From Pseudomonas sediminis (GTDB taxonomy: Bacteria > Pseudomonadota > Gammaproteobacteria > Pseudomonadales > Pseudomonadaceae), in NCBI RefSeq assembly GCF_002741105.1, contig NZ_NIQU01000003.1, forward strand, positions 124,001 through 188,000: DNA of 64,000 nt, written 5' to 3'. Below are positions 1 through 8,999 of this stretch, one piece after another. How positions within the stretch are numbered: the stretch's first letter is position 1; each line of letters starts with the position of its first letter. The notes beneath the pieces were generated by a model. The model worked only from the letters and a program-made list of their open reading frames with translations. It was not told the origin of the DNA and ran no database searches. The position numbers and the translations under genes were made by a program.

Positions 1-600
1 GAAGCTGTCTACCAGGCCCCAACTCTTGAGGGTCGCCAGCCACTCGCGTTCTTCCGGCAGGAAGCTGCACTTGCCGGTTTTCAACCAGCGCAGGCGATTG
101 GGCTCGCCGATGCCGATGTCGCAATCTTCCGGACTGATGTTGATGTCGCCCATCACCACCAGTGCCTGCTGCGGTTCGAAACGTTCCACCAGCAGTTGCT
201 GCAGGTCGGCATAGAAGCGCTGTTTGGCCGGGAACTTCACCGGGTGATCGCGGCTTTCGCCTTGTGGGAAATAGCCATTCATGACGGTCACCGGGTTGCC
301 ATTGGCATCGGCGAAGGTGCCGTAGATGAAGCGCCGCTGGGAATCTTCATTATCGCCGGGGAAACCCTTGTGCAGGCTCAGTGGCTCCTGGCGCGAGAGC
401 AGGGCGACGCCGTAGTGGCCTTTCTGACCGTGGTAATGCACGTGGTAGCCGAGCTGGCGAATCTCCGCTTCGGGGAACTGCTCATCGGACACCTTGGTTT
501 CCTGCAGACCAATCACGTCCGGCTGGTGTTTTTCGATTAGAGCTTGCAGTTGATGAGGGCGCGCACGCAGGCCGTTGATATTGAAGGAGACGATTTTCAT
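1..600 (-). CDS. xthA: Exodeoxyribonuclease III, partial (C-terminus beyond the window)
   Basis: The minus strand is open for 200 codons from the ATG at 598-600 to the window edge. The family is about 270 residues, so roughly the last 70 are missing. ExoIII is a Mg-dependent AP endonuclease and 3'-5' exonuclease of base excision repair. Visible family marks are [14 protein letters not shown] at the N-terminus, the metal-binding Glu34 in GLQETKV, Tyr110 in NGYFPQG, and Asp152/Asn154 in [10 protein letters not shown]. It is divergent from the acetyltransferase gene starting at 736, and the 135 bp between them would hold both promoters. No frameshift was seen in a codon-by-codon reading. Confidence 0.95.
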   Translation of the reverse strand, partial: MKIVSFNINGLRARPHQLQALIEKHQPDVIGLQETKVSDEQFPEAEIRQLGYHVHYHGQKGHYGVALLSRQEPLSLHKGFPGDNEDSQRRFIYGTFADANGNPVTVMNGYFPQGESRDHPVKFPAKQRFYADLQQLLVERFEPQQALVVMGDINISPEDCDIGIGEPNRLRWLKTGKCSFLPEEREWLATLKSWGLVDSF

Positions 601-735
601 GGGCAGCGGGTCCTGGGCAAAAGGAGATGCTAGCCGATCCTCGACGCTCGCGGCCAGCGCCTGGCGGGTGCCGGGTGGTGGTGCTAAGTTGGCTGTGACG
701 CGCTGAACCACAACTTATAAAAACAGAGGTCCGCC

Positions 736-1380
736 ATGCCCCATAACGCCCCAGCAGAAGTGCGCATGCTCGATGGTGGTTACGCCCGTGAGGTACGCTC
801 GCTGCTCTACCATGCCTATCGCCATGAGCCAACCTTCGCTTACCTGTTCGAAGCCGAACGCCCGGGTTTCGATCAGCGCGTGCGCGCGACGATTCGCGAG
901 CTGGTGCAGCAGCACTTCGCCGAAGACCAGCCGGCCATCGGCCTGCTGATCGATGATCGGTTGATCGGCGCAGCGCTGATCGCACCGCCACAGCGTCGCC
1001 TGGATATCACCGAGAGCTGGGGTTGGCGTCTGCGCATGCTGCTGAGCACCGGCTTTGGCTGCACCAAACGCTACCTCGAATACCACGATGCGGTGCTCGC
1101 CAGCCTGCCTCCCGGTCCTTATCACGTACTTCCGCTCCTGGGCATTCACCCTGAGTTCCAGGGTCAGCATCGCGGCGAACAGCTGCTCGAGGCGCTGCAC
1201 GATTGGTGCGCGCAGGACAGCGGCTCGCAAGGGGTGGTGCTGGACACCGGCAACGCGCGCTATCTGGAGTTCTATCGGCGCCAGGGTTACGAAGAAATTG
1301 GTGAGCTGGCTATCGGTCCGGTGGTCGAGCACGTATTCTTCCATCCCAACCCTCAGCCAGTGGTCAAAGCAAGCGCCTGA
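736..1380 (+). CDS. GNAT-family N-acetyltransferase
   Basis: 214-residue cytoplasmic protein with the GNAT fold. The acetyl-CoA binding segment is visible around residues 130-155 (LLGIHPEFQGQHRGEQLL, the Q/R-x-x-G-x-G/A region in a variant form). The C-terminal FYRRQGYEEIGE motif is typical of the family. The substrate cannot be told from sequence. An AGAGG ribosome site lies just before the ATG at 736. It is divergent from xthA and lies 68 bp upstream of tamA in the same direction, so it may share a transcript with tamA-tamB, although there is no obvious functional link. Confidence 0.8.
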   Translation: MPHNAPAEVRMLDGGYAREVRSLLYHAYRHEPTFAYLFEAERPGFDQRVRATIRELVQQHFAEDQPAIGLLIDDRLIGAALIAPPQRRLDITESWGWRLRMLLSTGFGCTKRYLEYHDAVLASLPPGPYHVLPLLGIHPEFQGQHRGEQLLEALHDWCAQDSGSQGVVLDTGNARYLEFYRRQGYEEIGELAIGPVVEHVFFHPNPQPVVKASA

Positions 1381-1448
1381 ACCCCGGCTGTCTGGCAGAA
1401 ACGCAACGGCTCTGGCGCGGGCTGTAGTCCGTGGTAGCATCCTCCGCC

Positions 1449-3176
1449 ATGAGTGTATATGGACATATTCAGCGCAGCCTGGCGCTGCTGCTGATCAGTA
1501 CGGGTGCCTTCGCAGCGAGCGAACTCGACGTACGAATCACCCCGAGCAATTCGGCTCTCAAGGCCAATATCGAAGGTTATGTCGGCAGCCTGGATGGGCG
1601 CGACGCGCAGTCGTTGCGGCGCTTGCGTCGTATCGCCGAGAGCGAGGCCGACAAGGCGGCTCAGGCCCTGGGTTATTACCAGGCGCGCATTCGTAGTCGT
1701 ATCGAAGAGGGCGAAACACCGCGCCTGGTGCTCGAGGTGGAGCCCGGCGAACGCATTCGTCTGCGCAACGTCGACATCCGCATCGAGGGGCCTGCCAGCG
1801 AGCTACCGGCCTTTCGCGTGCCCAATGCCAGCCGTCTGAAAGCCGGCTCGGTGCTCAATCATGGGCGCTATGAGGACGCCAAGCGGCTGATCCAGAATCA
1901 GGCCTCGCGCTACGGTTTCTTCGACGGTCGCTTCTCTCGCCAGAGCCTGGAGATCGATCCGGCCGCCGGGGTGGCCGATATCGAGCTGGTATTCGTCAGT
2001 GGGCCGCGCTACAGCCTGGGCGATATCGCTTTCAGCGGTGACTTCCCGTTCGATGAAGAGCTGCTGCTGCGCATGGTGCCGTTCGATCCGGACACCCCCT
2101 ACGACTCCGAATTGATCGCCGAGCTGTATCAGGCGCTGCAGTCCAGCGGCTATTTCGAATCGGTGCGAGTCGATGCCATCCCGACCCAGGCCGACCAGTT
2201 GCGCATTCCCGTGGCGGTGGCGCTACAGGTGCGCGAGCCGCGCACCATGGGGCTGGGGCTGGGCTTTTCCACCGATGTCGGGCCGCGCCTTCGCGCCAAC
2301 TGGACGCGTCACTGGCGCAATCCTCAAGGGCATAGCTACGGTATCGAAACCGAACTATCCGCACCGCGACAGAACGTCGGCCTGTGGTACGACATTCCCG
2401 GTGATCCGCCACTGACCGACAAGTTGCGCCTGGCCGGCGGTTATCAGTATGAAGAGCTGGCCAGCAAGGACAGCCTGAGCCGGCTGCTCACCCTCGGCCC
2501 GGAATGGCACAGCCAGCGCCCCGGCGGCTGGCAACGCGTGTTGTCGGTGAAATGGCAGCGCGAGGAATATCGCCTGGGCGACGATTCCGGGTTGAGCACC
2601 TTGCTGATGCCTGGCGTCAGCTATTCGCTGTTGCGCAGCGACAACCGGCTCGACCCTAACCAGGGCTACCGGGTGCAGTTCGATTTGCGCGGCGCCGTCG
2701 AGGGCGTGCTGTCCGATGCCAACGTGCTGCATGGCAACGTCATGCTCAAGGGCCTGACCACCGTATTCGACAATCACCGTTTGCTCGGCCGCGTGCAGCT
2801 CGGCGGTACCGAAACCAATGGTTTCTCCGCTGTGCCGCCGTCGCTGCGCTTCTTCGCCGGTGGCGATCAGAGCGTGCGCGGTTACGACTATCAGAGCCTG
2901 TCGCCGGAGAACAACCGAGGTGACAAGATCGGCGGCCGTTACCTGTTCACCGCCAGCGCCGAGTACCAATACAGCCTCACTGACAAGTGGCGCCTGGCGA
3001 CCTTCATCGACCAGGGCAATTCCTTCAATTCGCTGGACATTCCCACCTTGAAGACGGGTGTCGGCTTCGGCGTGCGCTGGGTTTCGCCGGTGGGCCCGCT
3101 GCGCCTGGACCTTGCCCACGCGCTGGATGATGACGGCGGCGTGCGCCTGCATTTCTCCATGGGGCCTGAACTATGA
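1449..3176 (+). CDS. tamA: TamA, outer-membrane assembly factor (Omp85/BamA family)
   Basis: 575 residues. An N-terminal signal peptide (MSVYGHIQRS, then a hydrophobic stretch ending near AFA-ASE) is followed by POTRA-like domains in roughly residues 25-260. A C-terminal 16-strand beta-barrel follows, including the family motif FFAGGDQSVRGYDY and a last strand ending LHFSMGPEL. TamA sits in the outer membrane and works with TamB in transporting phospholipid or assembling outer-membrane proteins. I chose the ATG at 1449 over an in-frame GTG at 1431 because it starts directly at the signal peptide. Its stop overlaps the start of tamB (ATGA at 3173-3176), so the two are translationally coupled. 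Confidence 0.93.
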   Translation: MSVYGHIQRSLALLLISTGAFAASELDVRITPSNSALKANIEGYVGSLDGRDAQSLRRLRRIAESEADKAAQALGYYQARIRSRIEEGETPRLVLEVEPGERIRLRNVDIRIEGPASELPAFRVPNASRLKAGSVLNHGRYEDAKRLIQNQASRYGFFDGRFSRQSLEIDPAAGVADIELVFVSGPRYSLGDIAFSGDFPFDEELLLRMVPFDPDTPYDSELIAELYQALQSSGYFESVRVDAIPTQADQLRIPVAVALQVREPRTMGLGLGFSTDVGPRLRANWTRHWRNPQGHSYGIETELSAPRQNVGLWYDIPGDPPLTDKLRLAGGYQYEELASKDSLSRLLTLGPEWHSQRPGGWQRVLSVKWQREEYRLGDDSGLSTLLMPGVSYSLLRSDNRLDPNQGYRVQFDLRGAVEGVLSDANVLHGNVMLKGLTTVFDNHRLLGRVQLGGTETNGFSAVPPSLRFFAGGDQSVRGYDYQSLSPENNRGDKIGGRYLFTASAEYQYSLTDKWRLATFIDQGNSFNSLDIPTLKTGVGFGVRWVSPVGPLRLDLAHALDDDGGVRLHFSMGPEL

Positions 3177-6100
3177 GCCGGCGCCTGCTGAAATGGCTGG
3201 CCGGCGGTCTGCTCGGCTTGGTGCTGCTACTCGTAGCCGCTTTATGGGCGCTGCTCGGTACCCAGGGTGGCAGCCGTTGGTTGCTGGCCCAGGTGCCTGG
3301 GCTACAGGTCGACAATTTCGCAGGACGTCTCGGGGGGGCCTGGCAGGCCGACGCGCTGCTTTGGCAGCAAGGCGAGATGCGTGTTGAGCTGCAGCAGCTG
3401 GACATGGCCTGGTCGCCGTCCTGCCTGCTGCGCCTGACGCTGTGCCTGGATCGTCTGCATCTGCAGCAGGTCGCCTTGACTCTGCCCGAAAGTGAGGAGG
3501 CCAGCGATGAGCCGTTGAGCCTGCCGAACCTCAACCTGCCACTGCGCTTGCAGTTGGGTGATATCCAGCTGGGCGAACTGCGCCTGGACGGCCATACGCA
3601 ACTGAGCGATCTCGAACTGATCGCCAGCTGGAACGAGCAGGGCGTAGAGCTGCAGCGCCTGGCCTTGCAGCGTGACGACCTGAGCCTGGACGTCAGTGGT
3701 CAGCTGACACCACAGGGCAATTGGCCGCTGGCCCTGAGTGGCCGCCTGCAGTTGCCGGAGGTCGATGGCAAGGCCTGGCAGGTGGCGCTGCAGGTAGGCG
3801 GCGAATTGCAACGCAACCTGATGATCGAGGCCGATAGCAGTGGCTATCTCGATGCTCGTCTCGAAGGGCAGGTGCAGGCGCTGGTTGAGCATCTACCCGC
3901 TGAACTGCGCCTGACCAGCCAGGATTTCCAGGCCAGCAGCGCCTTGCCGCAGACGCTGCACCTACAGGCGCTGACGTTGTCGGCAAAGGGTGACCTGAGC
4001 AGCGGCTATCGCATCAATGGTAGCGCCACTCTGCCCGCCGAACAGGCGCCGATGCCGTTGACCTTGCGTGGCAGGGTCGATGCCAAGGGCGCGGATATCG
4101 AATTGCTGCGCATCGAGGCTGAGGATCAGCAGTATCTGCAGCTCAGCGGCATGCTTGCCTGGAGCGAGGCGTTTCAGGCTGATGCCAAGCTCGATTGGCT
4201 GAATTTCCCCTGGCAGCGCCTGTACCCGCTGGATGAGCCGCCGCCCGTGGCACTGCAGCAACTGCAGGCCGAAGTCAGCTACAGCGAAGGTAATTACCTG
4301 GGTAACTTTGCTGCGCAGCTCAAGGGGCCGGCAGGGGACTTCAGCCTGAGCAGTCCGGTCAGTGGCGATCTCGGCCAGGTCAGCCTGCCGCAGTTGCAAC
4401 TGGTGGCTGGCCAGGGCCGTGCCGAAGGGGTGGTCAAGATCGGTTTCGCCGACGCTATCGATTGGCAGGCCATGCTGCAGCTCAGTGCCCTCGACCCGGG
4501 TTACTGGCTGGCTGAGATGCCGGGTAATCTGGCGGGGCCGCTGAATACCTCGGGTAGCTTCAATGCCGGTGCACTGCAGGCCAAGGCCGATATCGACCTC
4601 AACGGCCGTCTGCGTGGCCAGCCAGCGCAATTACAGGTACAGGGCGCTGGTGCCGGCGAGCAGTGGCAGCTCGAGCGATTACTGGTGCGCCTGGGCGATA
4701 ACCGCATCAGCGGCCAGGGTGCGCTGGATCAGCGTTTGCGCGGCCAGCTGGAATTGGCGTTGCCGCGGCTGGGGCAACTCTGGCCCGGCCTGCAAGGCCA
4801 GATACAGGGCCAGCTGTCCCTGGCCGGTACGTTGCAAGCGCCGCAAGGCCAGCTTGCGTTGAGTGGCGAGCGTCTGGCTTTTGGCGACCCCAGCCTGCGC
4901 CGCCTGCAGTTGGATGCGACGCTGGATGCTCGCCAGCAGGCGCGCGTCGGTTTGAATCTGCGCGGTATCCGTATCGGCGATACCTATCTTGGGCGCCTAC
5001 AGGCCGAGGGGCGTGGCGACCAGCGCCGTCAGGCACTTGAGCTGGATCTGCAAGGCCCGCTGTTGCAGCTGGCCTTGGCCCTGGACGGCAACCTCAGCGA
5101 GCAGGGTGATTGGCGCGGGCGCATTGCCAGTGGTCGTGTGCAGAGCGGCGGCCAGGACTGGCAATTGCAGCAGGCCGCGAGCCTGGAGCGCCTGGCCAGC
5201 GGCCGCCTGAACCTGGGGGCGCATTGCTGGCAGTCCGGTGACGCCAGCCTCTGCGGCGGGCAGCAACGGCTGATGCCGCAGCCCAGCCTGGACTGGCGCC
5301 TGGAGAATTTCCCCCTGGCCAGCCTGCAGCCCTGGTTGCCCGATGATTTCGCCTGGCAGGGTCGTCTCGACGGACAGCTCAAGGTCGAGCTGCCCGACAG
5401 TGGCCCCAACGGCCAGGTCTCGCTGAATGCCGGCAGTGGCAACCTGCGGATTCGTCAGCCGGATGAAGAGCAGTGGCTGGAATTCCCCTACGACAGCCTG
5501 CGCCTGGATAGCACGCTACGCCCGCAGCGGGTGGACAGTGAGCTGCGTTTCGTCAGCAGTCGCCTAGGGGAGTTGCTGTTGCAGGCGCAGATCGACCCCC
5601 GTCCGGAGAACAAACCGCTGAATGGTGAGTTCCTCCTGAGCGGTTTCGATCTGGCGGTGCTGCGCCCGTTCGTGCCAGTCGCCGATAAAATCGAAGGGCG
5701 CCTGCAGGGCAGTGGCAATATTTCCGGGTATCTGCTGACGCCGCAGATCAACGGGCAGATACGCCTGGAGGGCGGCGAGCTGTCCGGTAACCAATTGCCG
5801 GTAAGCCTGGAGGATTTGCAGCTTCAGGCATTGATCGCGGGTGAGCAGGTACAGCTATCGGGTAACTGGCGCAGTGGCGAACACGGCCGCGGTAACCTGA
5901 GCGGTGAACTGAACTGGGCCGATGGATTGATGGGTGATCTATCGATGCAGGGGCAGCGTCTGCCGGTGAAGGTCGAGCCTTACGCTGAGCTGGAGGTCGA
6001 GCCCGATCTGCAATTACAACTGCGTGCCCAGCGTCTGGCGGTCAGCGGCAAAGTTGGCGTGCCGCGCGGCCTGATCAGCGTGCGCGAGTTGCCGCCGTCT

Positions 6101-6856
6101 ACCGTGAAAGTCTCCAACGACGCGCGGGTGGTCGGTCGTGAAGTGCCGGAAGCCGAGCAAGGCATGGGCATTGCCATGGATGTCGATGTCGAGGTGGGTC
6201 AGGACAAGCTGGCCTTCAGCGGTTTCGGCCTGACTGCCGACCTGCGTGGGCGTGTGCATATCGGCGATAACCTCGATACCCGCGGTGAGCTGGATCTGGT
6301 CAACGGTCGCTACCGAGCCTATGGCCAGCGCTTGACCATTCGCCGCGCGCGCCTGTTATTCACAGGGCCCGTTGACCAGCCGTTCCTCGACGTCGAAGCG
6401 ATTCGCCGTGTCGACACGGTGGTGGCCGGCATTCGCCTGTCCGGCAGCGCCGAGCAACCCACGACTACTGTATTCGCCGAACCTGCCATGAGTCAGGAGC
6501 AGGCACTGTCCTATCTGGTGCTGGGCCGGCCACTGGGGCAGAGCAGTGGTGACAACAACATGTTGGGCCAGGCGGCACTGGCACTCGGCCTGGCCGGCAG
6601 CAGCTCGATTACCACCGGCCTGGCCAACAGCCTGGGTATTCAGGACTTCCAGCTCGACACCGAGGGCAGTGGCGTGACCACCAGTGTGGTGGCCAGCGGC
6701 AATATCACCGAGCGCCTCAGCCTGCGTTACGGCGTTGGCGTGTTCGAGCCGGCCAATACCATCGCCCTGCGTTATGAGCTGAGTCGGCGTCTTTACCTTG
6801 AGGCCGCCAGTGGCCTGGCCAGTTCGCTCGACCTGTTCTATCGCCGGGACTTCTGA
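3173..6856 (+). CDS. tamB: TamB, translocation and assembly module inner-membrane protein
   Basis: 1227 residues, a normal length for the family. An N-terminal signal-anchor helix (about residues 7-27) is followed by a very long repetitive beta-strand region rich in short L-x-L-x-G units. A conserved C-terminal DUF490 domain (about residues 880-1227) ends in LYLEAASGLASSLDLFYRRDF. TamB spans the periplasm as a hydrophobic groove and contacts the TamA barrel. Its start overlaps the tamA stop by 4 bp. The next gene, tpx, is 174 bp downstream with its own signals and is probably separate. Confidence 0.93.
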   Translation: MSRRLLKWLAGGLLGLVLLLVAALWALLGTQGGSRWLLAQVPGLQVDNFAGRLGGAWQADALLWQQGEMRVELQQLDMAWSPSCLLRLTLCLDRLHLQQVALTLPESEEASDEPLSLPNLNLPLRLQLGDIQLGELRLDGHTQLSDLELIASWNEQGVELQRLALQRDDLSLDVSGQLTPQGNWPLALSGRLQLPEVDGKAWQVALQVGGELQRNLMIEADSSGYLDARLEGQVQALVEHLPAELRLTSQDFQASSALPQTLHLQALTLSAKGDLSSGYRINGSATLPAEQAPMPLTLRGRVDAKGADIELLRIEAEDQQYLQLSGMLAWSEAFQADAKLDWLNFPWQRLYPLDEPPPVALQQLQAEVSYSEGNYLGNFAAQLKGPAGDFSLSSPVSGDLGQVSLPQLQLVAGQGRAEGVVKIGFADAIDWQAMLQLSALDPGYWLAEMPGNLAGPLNTSGSFNAGALQAKADIDLNGRLRGQPAQLQVQGAGAGEQWQLERLLVRLGDNRISGQGALDQRLRGQLELALPRLGQLWPGLQGQIQGQLSLAGTLQAPQGQLALSGERLAFGDPSLRRLQLDATLDARQQARVGLNLRGIRIGDTYLGRLQAEGRGDQRRQALELDLQGPLLQLALALDGNLSEQGDWRGRIASGRVQSGGQDWQLQQAASLERLASGRLNLGAHCWQSGDASLCGGQQRLMPQPSLDWRLENFPLASLQPWLPDDFAWQGRLDGQLKVELPDSGPNGQVSLNAGSGNLRIRQPDEEQWLEFPYDSLRLDSTLRPQRVDSELRFVSSRLGELLLQAQIDPRPENKPLNGEFLLSGFDLAVLRPFVPVADKIEGRLQGSGNISGYLLTPQINGQIRLEGGELSGNQLPVSLEDLQLQALIAGEQVQLSGNWRSGEHGRGNLSGELNWADGLMGDLSMQGQRLPVKVEPYAELEVEPDLQLQLRAQRLAVSGKVGVPRGLISVRELPPSTVKVSNDARVVGREVPEAEQGMGIAMDVDVEVGQDKLAFSGFGLTADLRGRVHIGDNLDTRGELDLVNGRYRAYGQRLTIRRARLLFTGPVDQPFLDVEAIRRVDTVVAGIRLSGSAEQPTTTVFAEPAMSQEQALSYLVLGRPLGQSSGDNNMLGQAALALGLAGSSSITTGLANSLGIQDFQLDTEGSGVTTSVVASGNITERLSLRYGVGVFEPANTIALRYELSRRLYLEAASGLASSLDLFYRRDF

Positions 6857-6957
6857 TGGTCGCACGATCTTTTGCTAAATCCCTACATGGCTGCGGGTGT
6901 ATCGGCAGCACTTCTGCGCTAGTCTGGACGGATGGTCGGGCCGTGACCTGCCATTCG

Positions 6958-6985
6958 ATGGGGCATTCGCCACGGCGAACCCCAT
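6958..6985 (+). other. Strong hairpin between tamB and tpx
   Basis: Left arms ATGGGG and TTCGCC pair with right arms GGCGAA and CCCCAT, with a two-base bulge (CA) and a two-base loop. It lies 45 bp before the tpx ATG. No T-run follows it, so it is not a standard terminator. It may be a 5' leader structure of tpx or an RNA processing or stability element at the tamB 3' end. Confidence 0.45.
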
Positions 6986-7030
6986 GTCACATATTTGCCC
7001 TTCAACTCCCTGAATGATAAGGAAACTCCC

Positions 7031-7531
7031 ATGGCGCAAGTCACTCTCAAAGGCAATCCGGTGCAGGTCGACGGTCAACTGCCGCAGGCCGGCCAACAGG
7101 CGCCGGCGTTCAGCCTGGTCGCTGGCGACCTGAGCGACGTCACCCTGGCCAGCCTGGCTGGCAAGCGCAAGGTGCTGAACATCTTCCCGAGCGTCGACAC
7201 CCCGACCTGTGCCACCTCCGTGCGCAAGTTCAACGCCGAAGCCGGTCAACTGAACAACACCGTGGTGCTGTGCATCTCCGCTGACCTGCCGTTCGCCCAG
7301 GCGCGCTTCTGCGGTGCCGAAGGTCTGGAAAGCGTGGTCAACCTGTCCAGCCTGCGCGGTGCCGAGTTCCTCAAGAACTACGGTGTGGCCATTGCCAGCG
7401 GCCCGCTGACTGGCCTGGCTGCTCGCGCAGTGGTGGTGCTAGATGAAAACGACAAGGTGCTGCACAGCGAGCTGGTTGGCGAAATCGCCCACGAGCCGGA
7501 CTACGCGGCTGCCCTGGCGGTACTGAAGTAA
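7031..7531 (+). CDS. tpx: Thiol peroxidase Tpx (atypical 2-Cys peroxiredoxin)
   Basis: 166 residues, the usual size. Tpx reduces H2O2 and alkyl, especially lipid, hydroperoxides with electrons from thioredoxin. The peroxidatic Cys60 lies in [10 protein letters not shown] and the resolving Cys94 in ARFCGAEG. The third family cysteine, Cys81, is present. The start at 7031 gives the conserved [12 protein letters not shown]-terminus and has AAGGAA upstream; a GTG at 6995 would add 12 unconserved residues. A clear rho-independent terminator follows at 7552-7580, so this is a single-gene unit. Confidence 0.96.
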   Translation: MAQVTLKGNPVQVDGQLPQAGQQAPAFSLVAGDLSDVTLASLAGKRKVLNIFPSVDTPTCATSVRKFNAEAGQLNNTVVLCISADLPFAQARFCGAEGLESVVNLSSLRGAEFLKNYGVAIASGPLTGLAARAVVVLDENDKVLHSELVGEIAHEPDYAAALAVLK

Positions 7532-7551
7532 CGCGCTGCTCGCTCGGTGAA

Positions 7552-7580
7552 ACGGCCTGCCTAGCAGGCCGTTTTTATTT
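7552..7580 (+). terminator. Rho-independent terminator of tpx
   Basis: A 9-bp perfect stem (ACGGCCTGC / GCAGGCCGT) with a CTA loop, followed by TTTTATTT. It lies 20 bp after the tpx stop. Confidence 0.85.
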
Positions 7581-7674
7581 GCTCCTGGCAAAAACGCCTG
7601 GAGCCTTTCGTGGCGTCGCTTGCGACGCCACCAAGGCGGCCGTCAGGGATGGCCGGATACAAACAGTTAGTAAC

Positions 7675-7701
7675 GTAAGGGCAGCGTAAAAAGCGGGTAA
7701 A
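7675..7701 (+). promoter_or_regulatory. Three GTAAR direct repeats upstream of muxA (candidate response-regulator site)
   Basis: GTAAG at 7675, GTAAA at 7686 and GTAAA at 7697 are spaced exactly 11 bp apart, one helical turn. Tandem GTAAA repeats are the recognition pattern of CpxR-type OmpR-family regulators, whose usual spacing is 10 bp. The site lies about 70 bp before the muxA start. That CpxR or a related regulator binds here is inference. Confidence 0.45.
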
Positions 7702-7769
7702 TGGGCTTTGCTTGACGCCGGCCAGTGCTTATCGTGCCGACTCCCACAAAAAGTGATACAGCGCCTGCC

Positions 7770-8999
7770 ATGTCGAATGCTTCCCCGTCCCCATCGAATT
7801 CCTCCCGTCAGTGGCTGATTGGCCTGACGTTGCTCGCCGTGCTGCTTCTGCTGCTGTGGTGGTTCTGGCCGAGTGCGCCGCAAGGCCAGCAGACGGGCCG
7901 TGGCCGCTTCGGTGACATGGGACCAGTGCCGGTGCGGGTGGCCGAGGTAAAGCAGGGTGAGTTCGCCATCGAGCTCAAGGCGCTTGGCACGGTGACTTCC
8001 TACAACACGGTCAACGTGCGTTCGCGGGTCGACGGTGAGCTGGTCAAGGTGCTGTTCGAGGAGGGCCAGCAGGTCAAGGCCGGTGACCTGTTGGCCGTGA
8101 TCGACCCGCGTCCTTACCAGGTGGCCTTGCAGCAGGCGCAGGGGGCGCTGCAGGAAAACCAGGCGCAACTGAAGAACGCCGAGCTTGACCTGCAGCGCTA
8201 CAAGGGGCTGTACGACGAAGACAGCATCGCCAAACAGACCCTGGACACCCAACAGGCGCTGGTCAACCAGTACCGTGGCAGTCTGCAGAGTAACCAGGCC
8301 GACGTCGCCACGGCCAAGCTCAACCTCGACTTCACCCAGATTCGCGCGCCCATCGATGGGCGTCTCGGTCTGCGTCAGCTGGATATCGGTAACCTGGTCA
8401 GCAGCGGCGATACCACCCCCCTGGTGGTGATCACCCAGGCCGATCCGATTGCGGTGATCTTCACCATCCCCGAGGGCGATCTGCCTGCTGTGCTGCAGCG
8501 CCGCCGCGACGGTACGGCCCTGGCCGTCGAGGCCTGGGACCGTGGCGAACGCCTGAAACTGGCCGAGGGCGTACTGGAAAGCCTGGATAACCAGATCGAC
8601 ACCACCACCGGTACGGTCAAGCTCAAGGCGCGCTTCGACAACGCCGAGCAGATGCTCTTCCCCAATCAGTTCGTCAACGCCCGTTTGCGCGTGGAAACCC
8701 ACACGGCCGCCACCATCATTCCGTCCGCTGCGGTGCAGTTCGGCACCCAGGGTACCTTCGTCTATGTCGTGGGTGACGATAACAAGGTGAGCATCCGCGC
8801 GGTCAGTATCGTTGCCAGCGACGCTGAGCGCAGCATGGTCAACGAGGGCGTGCAGCAGGGCGAGCGCCTGGTCACGGAAGGCACCGACCGCCTGCGTGAT
8901 GGCAGCGAAGTGGAAGTGATCGAGCCGAGTGCTGCACAGAAGCCGGACGCCGAAGGGCAGGCCGAGCCGGGCCAGGCCGCCGTGCGGAATGACGCATGA
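7770..8999 (+). CDS. muxA: MuxA-type RND efflux periplasmic adaptor (membrane fusion protein)
   Basis: 409 residues. An N-terminal membrane anchor (about residues 13-34, rich in Leu, ending WWFWPS) is followed by a split lipoyl domain ([20 protein letters not shown] and the later [16 protein letters not shown] half), an alpha-helical hairpin and beta-barrel domains. It bridges the inner-membrane pump to the outer-membrane channel. The start at 7770 places the anchor at the N-terminus; an earlier in-frame start at 7725 is less likely. It is the first gene of muxA-muxB-muxC-opmB, and its stop overlaps the muxB start (ATGA at 8996-8999). Confidence 0.93.
   Translation: MSNASPSPSNSSRQWLIGLTLLAVLLLLLWWFWPSAPQGQQTGRGRFGDMGPVPVRVAEVKQGEFAIELKALGTVTSYNTVNVRSRVDGELVKVLFEEGQQVKAGDLLAVIDPRPYQVALQQAQGALQENQAQLKNAELDLQRYKGLYDEDSIAKQTLDTQQALVNQYRGSLQSNQADVATAKLNLDFTQIRAPIDGRLGLRQLDIGNLVSSGDTTPLVVITQADPIAVIFTIPEGDLPAVLQRRRDGTALAVEAWDRGERLKLAEGVLESLDNQIDTTTGTVKLKARFDNAEQMLFPNQFVNARLRVETHTAATIIPSAAVQFGTQGTFVYVVGDDNKVSIRAVSIVASDAERSMVNEGVQQGERLVTEGTDRLRDGSEVEVIEPSAAQKPDAEGQAEPGQAAVRNDA

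Noticed and set aside
7610..7631. Perfect hairpin GTGGCGTCGC-TT-GCGACGCCAC before muxA as a second terminator
   Set aside because: No T-run on either side; the tpx terminator just before it is sufficient. It may be a small repeat.
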